A DNA stretch of 64,000 nt from G963665925 sp963678925 (GTDB taxonomy: Bacteria > Bacillota > Clostridia > Peptostreptococcales > Acidaminobacteraceae). The stretch's first letter is position 1. The number at the start of each line of letters is the position of its first letter. The notes under the pieces were generated by a model. It worked only from the letters and a program-made list of their open reading frames with translations, was not told the DNA's origin and made no database searches. Of the stretch, positions 26,631 through 36,500 are shown one piece after another. The DNA lies in contig OY787533.1 in NCBI GenBank assembly GCA_963678925.1, positions 2,604,001 to 2,668,000 of the forward strand, written 5' to 3'. The position numbers and the translations under genes are program-made.

Positions 26631-27798
26631 GAACTGCAGATTGGTCCTTGAAGCGGGCGTAAAAGCGGATATGTGGCTTCGTGTAGAAGCGGGCAAAATC
26701 AGGAGCTTCGGTGACATGGTCTCTTTAAATACAAATGAAAATGTGCCGAGTATAGACCTTGCTGGCAGATTTCTCGCCCCTGGTTTTATTGATCAGCATG
26801 TGCATGGTGCAGGCGGTTATGATTTTATGGATGGCTCTGCGAAAGCCATTGACTGCATTTTGCAGGCATTGGTCAAAGAAGGCGTAACCAGCCTTTTTGC
26901 GACGACAACGACGGGAACTCACGCACATATTTCAAGTGCCTTAGAAACACTTTCGAAATATGAAGGTCAAGGTGGCCCAGAGATACTTGGCATACATCTG
27001 GAGGGACCCTACCTCTCCCCCAAGGCGCCAGGTGCTCACTGTGCCCACCTCTTGGTAAAGCCCTCGATTGAATCCTTCATAGACTATCAAAACATGGCAG
27101 GCGGGAAAATCAAAATGGTGACACTCGCATCCGAAGAAGACGACGACCACCAGTTGATCAAGTACTTGAGCCGCGAGGGCATTGTTGCGAGTATGGGTCA
27201 TAGCAAGGCGACTCATGAAGAGGCACTTAGAGCCTTTCACGACGGATGCACCTGTGTGACGCACTGCTATAATGCAATGAGCGGGCTGCACCACCGTGAT
27301 GCAGGTCTTGTAGGGACAGCACTTCTTACAGAGGGTCTGAGGTCTGAAATCATAGCGGATAAAATTCATGTCTCTCCTGAGGCCATGTGTGTATTTGACA
27401 AACTGAAGCGCGACGGTGACAAGATTCTTGTAACCGATGCCATGCGTGCAAAAGGGCTTGAAGCGGGCACGTATGATTTGGGGGGACAAATGGTCTATTC
27501 AACTGGCAGCGAAGTGCGCACTCAAGATGGCGCGCTTGCAGGAAGTGTGCTTACGTGCACTACAGCGCTGAGAAACTATCAGGAAGTGACAGGGAAAAGT
27601 CTGGAATCAGTGATTCAGATGCTTACCCTTGTACCTGCAAAGCTGCATGGAGTCTATGACAGAAAGGGTAGTATTGAAGTGGGAAAAGATGCGGATCTTG
27701 TTGTTCTGGATGAGACGCTTGATGTATATATGACAGTTTGTAAGGGAAAGGTGGCATTTGAAAAAGCCTATGAGAATAATAGCTGTAGACAATATTGA
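26620..27798 (+). CDS. nagA: N-acetylglucosamine-6-phosphate deacetylase
   Basis: 392 residues from the ATG at 26620, inside the end of the kinase gene. Motifs: metal ligands near DQHVHGAGGYDFMDG, HLEGPYLSPKAPGAH, ASMGHSKATHEEA, THCYNAMSGLHHRD and the catalytic VTDAM. It removes acetate from GlcNAc-6-P to give glucosamine-6-P. A longer frame exists but its extra 21 residues overlap the kinase and look non-coding. Confidence 0.93.
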   Translation: MLYKNCRLVLEAGVKADMWLRVEAGKIRSFGDMVSLNTNENVPSIDLAGRFLAPGFIDQHVHGAGGYDFMDGSAKAIDCILQALVKEGVTSLFATTTTGTHAHISSALETLSKYEGQGGPEILGIHLEGPYLSPKAPGAHCAHLLVKPSIESFIDYQNMAGGKIKMVTLASEEDDDHQLIKYLSREGIVASMGHSKATHEEALRAFHDGCTCVTHCYNAMSGLHHRDAGLVGTALLTEGLRSEIIADKIHVSPEAMCVFDKLKRDGDKILVTDAMRAKGLEAGTYDLGGQMVYSTGSEVRTQDGALAGSVLTCTTALRNYQEVTGKSLESVIQMLTLVPAKLHGVYDRKGSIEVGKDADLVVLDETLDVYMTVCKGKVAFEKAYENNSCRQY

Positions 27799-28510
27799 GG
27801 ACATGGGCAAGGCTGCCGCGGACATTATCATTGGACAGATTGAAAGCTGTCCGAAAACAACGCTGGGACTTGCGACAGGAAGTACGCCGATTTCCTTGTA
27901 TAATGAACTTGTAAAAGCCTATAATAGGAATATGGTTAGTTTTAAGGACATAAGTACCTACAATCTGGATGAATATGCAGGGCTGGATGGTGCTGATGAA
28001 AACAGCTACAGATATTTTATGAATACGCATCTTTTTGACCATATCGATATTGATAAGAATAGGACACATGTGCCAGATGGCAGTCTTTCGCCAGATGCAG
28101 CAATTGGTGCATATCGACAGCTGCTTGATAAGGCAGTGATTGATATACAGGTACTTGGCATTGGGACAAACGGACATATCGGTTTCAATGAACCTGGTGT
28201 GGACTTCGATTCTCGGGTACATCTAGTTGAACTGGACAAGCAGACCATTTCAGATAACGCACGCTATTTCAGCACTGAAGAAGATGTGCCAAAGCAGGCC
28301 ATTACAATGGGAATTGCAGACATTCTCTCTGCTAGACAAATCATATTGATGGCTGGGACAGAGAATAAGAAAGAATCTGTACGCCGTGTTTTGGAAGGCC
28401 CTGTTGGGTCCGATTGTCCTGCAACTGCACTCAGAGGTCATAAGGGACTGACACTGATTGCGCTGAAAAGCATACTGCATGATATCAACTTGAATCTAGT
28501 GAAAGGATAG
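27770..28510 (+). CDS. nagB: Glucosamine-6-phosphate deaminase
   Basis: 246 residues. Signature LGLATGSTPISLYNEL, catalytic YNLDEYAGL, and GIGTNGHIGFNEPG. It converts GlcN-6-P to fructose-6-P and ammonia, feeding glycolysis. The ATG at 27770 fits the family N-terminus (MRIIAVDN). A TTG 12 bases upstream has the better spacing to GGAAAGG, so the start is not certain. It overlaps nagA by 29 bases. Confidence 0.93.
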   Translation: MRIIAVDNIEDMGKAAADIIIGQIESCPKTTLGLATGSTPISLYNELVKAYNRNMVSFKDISTYNLDEYAGLDGADENSYRYFMNTHLFDHIDIDKNRTHVPDGSLSPDAAIGAYRQLLDKAVIDIQVLGIGTNGHIGFNEPGVDFDSRVHLVELDKQTISDNARYFSTEEDVPKQAITMGIADILSARQIILMAGTENKKESVRRVLEGPVGSDCPATALRGHKGLTLIALKSILHDINLNLVKG

Positions 28511-28528
28511 CAGAATTGCTGTGATGAT

Positions 28529-29371
28529 ATGACGACAAATACAGAAATAAATAAAGTGAAGCTTTCCATACTGCTCGAACAGAATCGAAATCACTATACC
28601 AAGTCCGAAACGAGGCTCTATGAGTATGTTGTCGACAATCTGGACAAGGTAATGTACTTCTCACTTACAGAGCTGGCGGAAATCTGCTCTGTGGGCGAGG
28701 CGACAATTCTAAGATTTTGCAGAAAAATTGGATTCAAAGGGTATCAGGATTTCAAGCTGGCTGCCGCGCAGGAGCTTACCCTCGTAACCAAAGCGAGTGG
28801 GGATGAGACCTTTGTTGAAAAGGTCAAGAACAACATGGTAGCTGTTCTGAGTGATACTTATGCGGTTGTCGATGAGGGTATTCTTGAAAAGACAATCGAT
28901 GTCATTGAAGATAGTGCTGAAATCCTTGTATTTGGCGTTGGACATTCGGGCATTACAGCACTTGATCTGCAGAGTCGATTTCTCCGGTTTGGAAAACATG
29001 TGGAGGTTATTACAGATCCCCATTTTCAAATTATGCGAGCGTGTTCAGTAAATGAGAAAACAACGATTATTGCCATAAGTCTTTCCGGAAGTACAAAGGA
29101 TATTGTCGATGCGGTCACCGTGGCCAAAGACATGGGTGCAAATGTGGTTGCCATTACAAACTATGTAAAATCACCGCTTACAAAGCAGTCTGATTTGGTA
29201 CTTTTGACTTCCGGCAAGGAGAACCCCATGGACGGCGGGTCCATGGTCGCTAAGATCTCTCAGCTCTACGTGATCGACCTCATCTGCACAGGCTTTAGCA
29301 TGCGCAGATACGATGAAACCAAAGACATGAAGAACAGGACCGCTGAAGCAGTCTCTGCAAAGCTCTATTAA
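28529..29371 (+). CDS. MurR/RpiR-family transcriptional regulator
   Basis: 280 residues. N-terminal HTH_6 with TELAEICSVGEATILRFCRKIGF, C-terminal SIS domain with FGVGHSGITALDLQSRF and IAISLSGSTKDIVDA, which bind phosphosugars. As last gene of the sialic acid operon it is the likely regulator of that operon (NanR-like role), sensing an amino sugar phosphate and acting at the 21186-21200 palindrome. This is inference. Confidence 0.9.
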   Translation: MTTNTEINKVKLSILLEQNRNHYTKSETRLYEYVVDNLDKVMYFSLTELAEICSVGEATILRFCRKIGFKGYQDFKLAAAQELTLVTKASGDETFVEKVKNNMVAVLSDTYAVVDEGILEKTIDVIEDSAEILVFGVGHSGITALDLQSRFLRFGKHVEVITDPHFQIMRACSVNEKTTIIAISLSGSTKDIVDAVTVAKDMGANVVAITNYVKSPLTKQSDLVLLTSGKENPMDGGSMVAKISQLYVIDLICTGFSMRRYDETKDMKNRTAEAVSAKLY

Positions 29372-29390
29372 ATTTCATGACAAATAACGC

Positions 29391-29430
29391 AATCAAACGT
29401 TCATATCCATGGACGTTTGATTTTATTTTT
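29391..29430 (+). terminator. Rho-independent terminator of the sialic acid operon
   Basis: AATCAAACGT and ACGTTTGATT pair perfectly, followed by TTATTTTT. Confidence 0.85.
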
Positions 29431-29448
29431 ATGAAAAGAAAAATTGGA

Positions 29449-29463
29449 CTAGGGGTACCCTAG
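29449..29463. promoter_or_regulatory. Palindrome upstream of the lrgAB-like genes
   Basis: CTAGGG-GTA-CCCTAG, a perfect 6-bp inverted repeat 133 bases before the lrgA-like start. It could be a regulator site; no binder is indicated. Confidence 0.4.
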
Positions 29464-29596
29464 CAGGGTTTCTGTCATGAAAGTAAGCCTGAAACAGTAT
29501 TTCCGCCTAGATAAGACTGGTATTTAATTGCGCAGTAGTGTATGATTATACTTGTTTTTTGAAGTGATATTAAAGTGGCAATTATTGAAAGGAAGT

Positions 29597-29965
29597 ATGC
29601 GCGTGCAGTATTTGAAACAGTTTACAATCATACTGATTTTCACCTTTCTGGGTGAGGCAGTATCAGATATATTTAATCTGAGTTTTCCAGGAAGCATCAT
29701 TGGGATGCTTCTGCTCTTTTCAGCCTTAAAGCTTAAATGGATACGCCTTGAAGCCATTCGAGACGCCGGAAACTACCTTTTGGGGATCTTACCGGTTCTA
29801 TTTGTGCCCCTGGGGGTTGGCATCATAGCCTATATAGATGTCATCCGAGACCAGGCCCTTGTTCTGACAGGGCTTCTTATTGCAACAACCCTACTGGTTA
29901 TGGCTGTTGCCGGATGGACTGTTCAAGCCGTAAAAGCACTGGAAGGGGGAAAACGACATGTTTAG
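29597..29965 (+). CDS. CidA/LrgA-family holin-like membrane protein
   Basis: 122 residues, four membrane segments, with LIFTFLGEAVSDIFNLSFPGSIIGMLLLF and the typical FVPLGVGIIAYIDVI. It belongs to the CidA/LrgA family, linked to murein hydrolase control and, in newer work, to pyruvate uptake (PftA-like). AAAGGAAG sits just before the ATG at 29597; GTG at 29603 has a better spacing and is an alternative start. It overlaps the lrgB-like gene by 8 bases. Confidence 0.88.
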   Translation: MRVQYLKQFTIILIFTFLGEAVSDIFNLSFPGSIIGMLLLFSALKLKWIRLEAIRDAGNYLLGILPVLFVPLGVGIIAYIDVIRDQALVLTGLLIATTLLVMAVAGWTVQAVKALEGGKRHV

Positions 29966-30638
29966 TACACCATTATTTGCCGTTCTTCTTACCATCGGCA
30001 TGTTTCTAGGTGCAGACCTGATCAGCAAGAGACTGAAAATGTCCTTTCTTAATCCGCTCTTGGTATCCATTGTCCTGATCATAGGCATACTCCATCTCTT
30101 GGAGATTCCCCTTGAGGCCTATCAGGCAGGTACCGACTGGATGAGCTTCTTAATTAAGCCTGCGACAGTTGCCATGGCCATCCCCTTATACAATTATCAT
30201 GAGGTTCTGATGCGCAACATCAGGTCTGTCGGCATGGGCATCCTTGCAGGAACGCTTGTGGCACTGGGCTCACTTGGATTTCTTGGCGTGGCATTCGACT
30301 TGACAAGAGACCTGCGGGCGTCAATCATGAGCAAGTCCATAACGACACCCATTGGCATTGAGGTGACACAGCAGATCGGCGGGATTGTGCCCGTCGCAAT
30401 CGCTGCAATTATTTTCACGGGCATTGTGGGTGCGGCACTGGGGCCATCGGTTTTAAAGCTGCTGGGTATTTCGGATAAAACAGCACAGGGAATCGCGTTG
30501 GGAGCTTCTGCGCATGTAATTGGAACTGCAAAGGCAATTGAGATGGATGAAGAGGTTGGTGCCATGAGCGCTATCGCCATTCCTCTAACAGGTATCCTTA
30601 CGGTAATTCTGACGCCGATTGTTTTTCCACTTTTCTAA
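29958..30638 (+). CDS. CidB/LrgB-family membrane protein
   Basis: 226 residues, about six to seven membrane segments, with LVSIVLIIGILHLLEIPLEAY and SKSITTPIGIEVTQQIGG, the LrgB/CidB hallmark. It works together with the preceding gene. No LytTR regulator is adjacent; a two-component system follows at 31239. Confidence 0.92.
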   Translation: MFSTPLFAVLLTIGMFLGADLISKRLKMSFLNPLLVSIVLIIGILHLLEIPLEAYQAGTDWMSFLIKPATVAMAIPLYNYHEVLMRNIRSVGMGILAGTLVALGSLGFLGVAFDLTRDLRASIMSKSITTPIGIEVTQQIGGIVPVAIAAIIFTGIVGAALGPSVLKLLGISDKTAQGIALGASAHVIGTAKAIEMDEEVGAMSAIAIPLTGILTVILTPIVFPLF

Positions 30639-30701
30639 AAAAATCATAATTCCGACACAATTCATCACTAAACTGATGTCAAAGGATATGGAGGTGACGT
30701 G

Positions 30702-30884
30702 ATGATGTTTATAGGCTGGATTGCAATAGCTGTCATTTTTTATTATCTGTTTGCGAAAAAAGGTGAAGCACCGAATAGGACTTATTCGAAATCACCAAGA
30801 GAAATACTGGATGAAAGATTCGTAAGTGGCGAAATAGATGAACAGACCTATCAACGTATGAAAAGTGTTCTGGAAGAAAGGTGA
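30702..30884 (+). CDS. SHOCT-domain mini membrane protein 1
   Basis: 60 residues: one membrane segment (residues 3-18) and a C-terminal SHOCT motif ILDERFVSGEIDEQTYQRM. SHOCT is a short domain found at protein ends, thought to mediate oligomerisation. GGAGG lies 7 bases before the ATG. It sits 6 bases before a second SHOCT protein, so the two are probably made together. Confidence 0.8.
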   Translation: MMFIGWIAIAVIFYYLFAKKGEAPNRTYSKSPREILDERFVSGEIDEQTYQRMKSVLEER

Positions 30885-30889
30885 TTTGA

Positions 30890-31147
30890 ATGATGCGATT
30901 TAACGGTTTCGGACATGGCTTCAGCAACGGTTTCGGATGTCCGTTCTTTGGGATGCAGGGCTATGGATTCTGGGGTATGGGGCTGTTTTTACTGGCAGTT
31001 GCTGTACTGGTTATTGTTCTTGTTAAAAGGAATAGAAACCAATCAGGACACAAGATTGCAGCGGATGCCCTCGACATGCGATTTGCTAAAGGCGAAATCT
31101 CAGAAGACGAATATTTGCAGAAGAAACGCGTTCTGCAGGGTAAATAG
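30890..31147 (+). CDS. SHOCT-domain mini membrane protein 2
   Basis: 85 residues: a glycine/phenylalanine-rich start (NGFGHGFSNGFGCPFFG), one membrane segment (about 32-46), and a SHOCT tail ALDMRFAKGEISEDEYLQKK. AAAGGTGAT is the ribosome binding site. Its SHOCT tail resembles that of the preceding protein, but the N-terminal half differs. A terminator follows. Confidence 0.8.
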   Translation: MMRFNGFGHGFSNGFGCPFFGMQGYGFWGMGLFLLAVAVLVIVLVKRNRNQSGHKIAADALDMRFAKGEISEDEYLQKKRVLQGK

Positions 31148-31156
31148 AGGTATAAT

Positions 31157-31190
31157 GAAAATAGATCGGAAACGGTCTATTTTCGTTTTT
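31157..31190 (+). terminator. Rho-independent terminator
   Basis: GAAAATAGATC and GGTCTATTTTC pair with one wobble around a 6-base loop, then G and T5. Confidence 0.7.
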
Positions 31191-31238
31191 ATAAGGAAGA
31201 AATGTTTTGAAGACACAGGGCTATAAAGGCGGTTGCTT

Positions 31239-31934
31239 ATGGTTTATAAAATCATGATTGTGGAAGATGAAGCAAGCATTCGTGATGTTGTTTCAAAGTA
31301 TATGGAAAATGCGGGTTTCGAAGTTATTGAGGCAAAAGACGGATTTGAAGGCCTTGCCTTATTTGAGGAAAAAGCGCCACATTTGCTTGTCCTGGATGTC
31401 ATGATGCCGGGCATATCCGGTTTTGATGTTCTGCGTGAGATTCGCCGTGTCTCCAAGGTGCCAGTCATCATGCTGACGGCAAAGCAGGAGGAGGTAGACC
31501 GTTTGGGCGGCTTCGATCTGGGGGCGGATGATTATGTTGGAAAGCCCTTCAGTCCTAGAGAACTCATCAAGCGCATTGAAGCGATCATAAGGCGGACCTA
31601 TGGGGATCTGGAGGCTGAAAGATACCTGGTCTGCGGTTCGCTTACCCTTGATGTGGCAAAGCAGACACTTGTAAAAGATGGCGCTGAAGTGGAGATTACT
31701 TCAAAGGAGTTTGAACTTCTGAGAGTCTTCTTTTCCAATCAGAATCAGCTTTTGACACGGGACCAGCTCATTCAGGACGCATTCGGGTCCCAGTATGACG
31801 GTTTTGACAGAAATATTGATTCCTATATTAAAAAGATCCGTCAGAAGATAGAAGAGAATACACGACAACCAAAGTATCTGCGCACCAAATACGGGGCCGG
31901 ATATATTTTTGGAGGCGATTCCAGTGACGATTAG
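31239..31934 (+). CDS. OmpR/PhoB-family response regulator
   Basis: 231 residues from the ATG at 31239, with AAAGGCGG before it. Receiver domain with acidic pocket VEDE and Asp in LLVLDVMMPG; C-terminal winged helix with ITSKEFELLRVF and the DRNIDSYIKKIRQKI recognition segment. It overlaps the kinase by 11 bases, forming a pair; targets unknown, possibly the upstream lrgAB/SHOCT genes. Confidence 0.93.
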   Translation: MVYKIMIVEDEASIRDVVSKYMENAGFEVIEAKDGFEGLALFEEKAPHLLVLDVMMPGISGFDVLREIRRVSKVPVIMLTAKQEEVDRLGGFDLGADDYVGKPFSPRELIKRIEAIIRRTYGDLEAERYLVCGSLTLDVAKQTLVKDGAEVEITSKEFELLRVFFSNQNQLLTRDQLIQDAFGSQYDGFDRNIDSYIKKIRQKIEENTRQPKYLRTKYGAGYIFGGDSSDD

Positions 31935-33285
31935 AAAGCAGCTCAGTATTATGATGGTTCTGATTATCATTGCGTCCATAGCAGTGAACTCTTTCATTTC
32001 CACCAAATACATTGACCGGTATTTCAGAGGATACGTGAGTGAGCAATACGACAAGAATGTTGAAGATGTCATGATGTTTTCGGAAAACCTACTGAAGGAA
32101 GGCATTCAAAATCGTTCGAGTGCGCTTTCTGAACTGAATAATTTTGTAGATGATCCCATAGTCGCCATTACAATTCTTGATGCAGATGGCAATGAAATTG
32201 CTTCGGCGCAGGACGCCATGTTCAGCATGCACAGGAATATGATGATGGGCAGGCGGTTTGATGTTGAAACAGATACCTATGTTCTTGCGGACGGACTCAG
32301 TGAAATCGGACAGCTGCAGATTACAAGAAATAACGATGTTCAGAGTTCAGAAACCGTAAGGCTTTTCAAGGTTGCCATGCTTACAGGCACCTTTATTTCA
32401 GCCTTGGTCGTTTTTGCACTCTCCTGGATTTTGATTCTGATTTCAAGCAAGCGTCTGACCAAGGGCATAACAGACACCGCAAATTATGCCAAATCCATAG
32501 AAATGGGCGGAGATACCCCTGTTGAGAAATCCGGGGTTGTGGAAATCGAGAGCCTTCAGATGAGTCTGGAGAATCTGGAAAACCGGCTGAAGCTTCAAAA
32601 GGCAGCTCGAAAGCAGAAGACAGACCAGCTGGCACATGAGACGAGAACACCGCTGACAATCCTGAAAACCCACTGCGAAGGCGCCCTTGATGGCGTTATT
32701 GAACTGGACAGGACGCGGCTTGAAAGCTGCATCAATGAAATTGAAAACCTGTCAGGACTCATAGAAAATATGAACGATGTCATTGAGTATGATGTCCAAG
32801 TGAAGCCACTTCATCGCCTTGAATATGATCTGGTTTCTGAAGTCAGAAAGGTCATGAAGGGACTTGGACTCCAATTTCGAAACAAGGGGCTTTCTCTCGA
32901 ATATTTAGGGCCGGAGGCCTTCAAAGTCTATGAGGATGCCAATCTATTGAATCAGGCCCTTTACAATCTCCTGACCAATGCCTATAAGTTTACAGAAAAA
33001 GGCGGGGTTGAGGTGCTTTTGAGGGCTGACCCCGATAATGCCTGGACCCTATCTGTAAAAGACACTGGGCTTGGCATTGCACCGGATGAAATCCAGAAAA
33101 TCGATGAAGCCTATTACAGAAGCCCATCTGCAAAGGAAACAGAGGGCGATGGACTGGGTCTATATCTGACGCGGAAAAATATCGAACGCCTTGGCGGTCA
33201 GCTTGAGATTGCATCTGTATTGGGGCAGGGGTCGGAATTTTCCATTGTCTTTGGAAAAAATCCGCACCTTCCATGTGAGCAGTGA
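31924..33285 (+). CDS. Membrane sensor histidine kinase
   Basis: 453 residues from GTG at 31924, with GGAGG 8 bases before it. Two membrane segments (about residues 8-28 and 150-172) bracket a roughly 120-residue outer sensor region. HAMP-like linker, then HisKA with AHETRTPLT (Thr replaces the common Leu of HELRTP), N box NLLTNAYKF, and G boxes DTGLGIA and GDGLGLYL. The extreme C-terminus runs into a remnant of another gene in a different frame (see 33251). Confidence 0.92.
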   Translation: MTIRKQLSIMMVLIIIASIAVNSFISTKYIDRYFRGYVSEQYDKNVEDVMMFSENLLKEGIQNRSSALSELNNFVDDPIVAITILDADGNEIASAQDAMFSMHRNMMMGRRFDVETDTYVLADGLSEIGQLQITRNNDVQSSETVRLFKVAMLTGTFISALVVFALSWILILISSKRLTKGITDTANYAKSIEMGGDTPVEKSGVVEIESLQMSLENLENRLKLQKAARKQKTDQLAHETRTPLTILKTHCEGALDGVIELDRTRLESCINEIENLSGLIENMNDVIEYDVQVKPLHRLEYDLVSEVRKVMKGLGLQFRNKGLSLEYLGPEAFKVYEDANLLNQALYNLLTNAYKFTEKGGVEVLLRADPDNAWTLSVKDTGLGIAPDEIQKIDEAYYRSPSAKETEGDGLGLYLTRKNIERLGGQLEIASVLGQGSEFSIVFGKNPHLPCEQ

Positions 33286-33385
33286 TGACGAAGTCATTGG
33301 ACTGATCAGTGTATTTGCCTATACGGGGGATGTCTGGTATCACAACTGGAATGGGACACTTGAGGAAATACATGAAATTGACTAG
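33251..33385 (+). pseudogene. Remnant of a PepSY-like small protein 3' end
   Basis: In a frame different from the kinase, and without a start or ribosome binding site, the sequence reads DDEVIGLISVFAYTGDVWYH, then NWNGTLEEIHEID and a stop. This resembles the C-terminus of small secreted PepSY-type proteins (pattern ML-SVNAYTG-VWYH-WHG), recalled from memory. The first part overlaps the kinase 3' end, suggesting a deletion fused the two. Confidence 0.5.
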
Positions 33386-33422
33386 CTTCTTACATGAACG
33401 ATAAGTAATCAAATCTCTTGAC

Positions 33423-33461
33423 AGACTTTCTGAAAACCTCGGTTTTCAGAAAGTCTTTTTT
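33423..33461 (+). terminator. Rho-independent terminator
   Basis: AGACTTTCTGAAAAC and GTTTTCAGAAAGTCT form a perfect 15-bp stem with a 4-base loop and T6. Confidence 0.92.
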
Positions 33462-33538
33462 AATGTCTTCAAGTCCAGTCAACATCAAGGATAAATCGTT
33501 GTATAATAGAGTAAATACTGTACTAAAGGGAGGCAGAG

Positions 33539-36500
33539 ATGTATCGGAAATTAGTGTGGCTGCAAGTACTGGTACTGCTTGTGATTTCAATGACGCTACC
33601 CTCATTTGCTGAAGGGGATTCAAATCTCATAGGCGATGAGCAAAATGGCTATATGATTCCTACGGGAAGTTATGAAGCAATTAGTTTTACATCAGAGGAG
33701 GTCCCTGGACTCATCGTGGAATATCAGGGAATTATTGAGGCGAAGATTGAAAAATACAAGACGCGGTTGGCCGCAATGACAGAGCATTTTGATTTTGAAA
33801 CGGCTGGCGAACAGGGACAAGAGCTTGAATACCATAAATGGCAGCGTGATGTTTATTATCCGTGGTTCATTAGCCTGCTTGAAAGCTATAAGACAACAGG
33901 GGTTTATGTGGGTTCAGCAAGTGGTCAGGCTGTACACGAAGAATTCTACAATATGAGATTTACCCAAGAGGTATCAATTTATGGTGGCTATGATCAAGGC
34001 ATAGTAGATACCTATATTCAGCTGGAAGCACTCGGAGAACTGACACACTTTCAGAAGGCACGGGATGGCGGATTTGATGGTGAAGGCGGTTTCGGAGGCG
34101 CAGTAATAGGCGGTGTCGCTGCACTTATTGGCCTTGGGGTCATAGGAAAAATCCGAGGTGGCGGCAAGAAGAAAAAGAAAGTCAAAACGCCTAAGAAGAA
34201 GGGCAAAGTTAATGAAGATTCTCCTAACATAGAAGAGGATGCTTCTGATGATTCAGAGGAAGACCAGGATGAAACTTCTAAGCTTACCCTAAGTAAGACC
34301 ATGCTGCCGCTTGTTGCTGGAAGCGGCCAAACGGTGGAGCTGGTTGCCCGTGTTCTTGGAAATGGGGAAGACCAGTCCTGGATTTTCGACTATGAGAAGC
34401 TACCTGAGTTCATGGTGGTTATGTCTGCTGAAGGCAACAAGGCCAAGTTCAACATTGCAGAAAAGCGCCCTCTCCTTGGACAAGGTGAGCATATTAAAGA
34501 ATACATAATGGAAATCCGGGCCAAGCGCGGCGAAATTTCGCACAGCCGTATTTTCAAAATAGTCGTTGGAAAAGAGGGTATGTTCCTGAGAACGGAAACC
34601 CCACTTAAGATATACGCAGATATGGAGACGGAAACCGACCTGCGTGTTGCAGCTGTATGGTGTGTGGAAAATCAGTTTCAGACAGACTATACCCTGCTTG
34701 ATAATATTGAGTTTAAGTTTGTTGCAGATGATTACCCTTCAATTCAGATGTTTAAGGCTGCAAAAGTAGACTTCAATGTTCAGCCCCATTTTGTAGATGA
34801 GAATTTTGGTGTTGAGGGGGAATTTCACAGCATCTCATACAGGCTCAAAACAGAGCATGCCTTGCCATCGCTTAAAGAGGGGGGCGACAGTACTGTCCAT
34901 ACGGGTCAGCTACTTATTTCGTCGCGGGCGCACGGGCGTGAAGATTCCATTGAAATTTCGGTAGAGCTTCATCCCCCTGCTGAGCCTTCGAGAAGTCAGC
35001 GCATTGAGGAAGAATACAAGAACTGCATTTATATCATAGACCACTACGTTAAGAGTCCAAGACATCAGGAAATATTTAAAAATGAACTCAACCAGTGGAA
35101 AGAGCTGTGGGGACCGGAGCAGATTTTCAAGTTCCGCCATGAAGTCTGGGCAATCGCGCAGAAACTGATCCTCGCAGAAGGTGCAGAGGGCTATGACAAG
35201 ATGGCGGACTATTATGACCGCATCGCCTTCACAAAGAAATGGACCATGTGGGCTGGCGATATCGCCTTTGAGGTTGTGCTCAATGCTTATACCGGACTTG
35301 GACCACAAGGCGTGCTGGTTCAGACGTCGGCGAGTCTTTTCAAGGACACGGTCATTTCAGCAATTGAGTATATCCGTGACTGCTGGGTGGATGAAGAAAA
35401 ATTCAGTGCCGAAGCCTGGTTTGACATGGAAATAGAGAAGTTTATCATGAGCGCACCAGGGCACATGATTACGGCAGGAACCCTTAAAGGTGCCATCAGT
35501 GGCGGCAGGGCCATTGTCTATATGATCGTTTATACTGCGCTTATGGCTTTTGTAAACAGTATCAACTGGAGCAAGTGGGGGGCCAACTGGGAAAATGGAG
35601 AGATGGATTTATCCGATCTTGCCCTCGACTTAAAGCATGCGTTTGAAGTTGCCTTTGAAGAGATGGGAAAGGCCCTGCTCAAAATGGGTCTGATTATGAT
35701 TTTCTCTGCAGCCGCTATGAAATCGGCCCTTAGAAACGGAGAATACGTTCATCCGGATCATGTGCAGGCAAATGCACAGCAGAAGGCCATCACGGATGCA
35801 CCTCAGACAAAGAAGGCTAACTTGCCTGAAAAACCGATGGACAGTGATTCCGTACAAAATGCATGCATGGGTATATTCAAGGAAAATGATCTTGAAATTG
35901 TAACAGGAAAACCTGCTTATTCTGAAGCAGAACTGCCAGATATTATCACACGTATGGAAGCCAATTCGAAAAATGGGGTTGCGCGGCCGGAAGATGTACT
36001 GGCGATTCTGTCCGATACAGATGTCAATGCCAGCAGAACCATGAAGGGTGCACCAGAACGTCTTCAGAGAATATATGACCGCGGCAGAAGGGCTATTTAC
36101 AAGGAACATGACCAGCACCTCATCGCCGAAATGTCAAAAATTAGAAACGATGCATGGTGTGACCGGGCACCGGATGGAAGACTCATGTCACCTGAGTTCA
36201 GAATTCATGAGACATCGGGATCATCCCTTTCACAGGATCGTGATTTTGGTATTCAGTACATGAAACAGGGAGAATGGTTTGAAGTGACGGACTCTTACTG
36301 GAAAAAACTTTCAGATGACTGGTGGTTCAAAAGGACCGGCAAGACCGCAGAGCAGCACAACCAAATGGGCATGACACGCCATGGAGAGGAAGCATCTCTT
36401 GACTATGCTACGCAAAAATTTATAAATGGCAGACTCAAAAAGGTCACACCGAACATGAACAAGGTCTACAAGGGTGAAACCATACTTATAGACAGTATTT

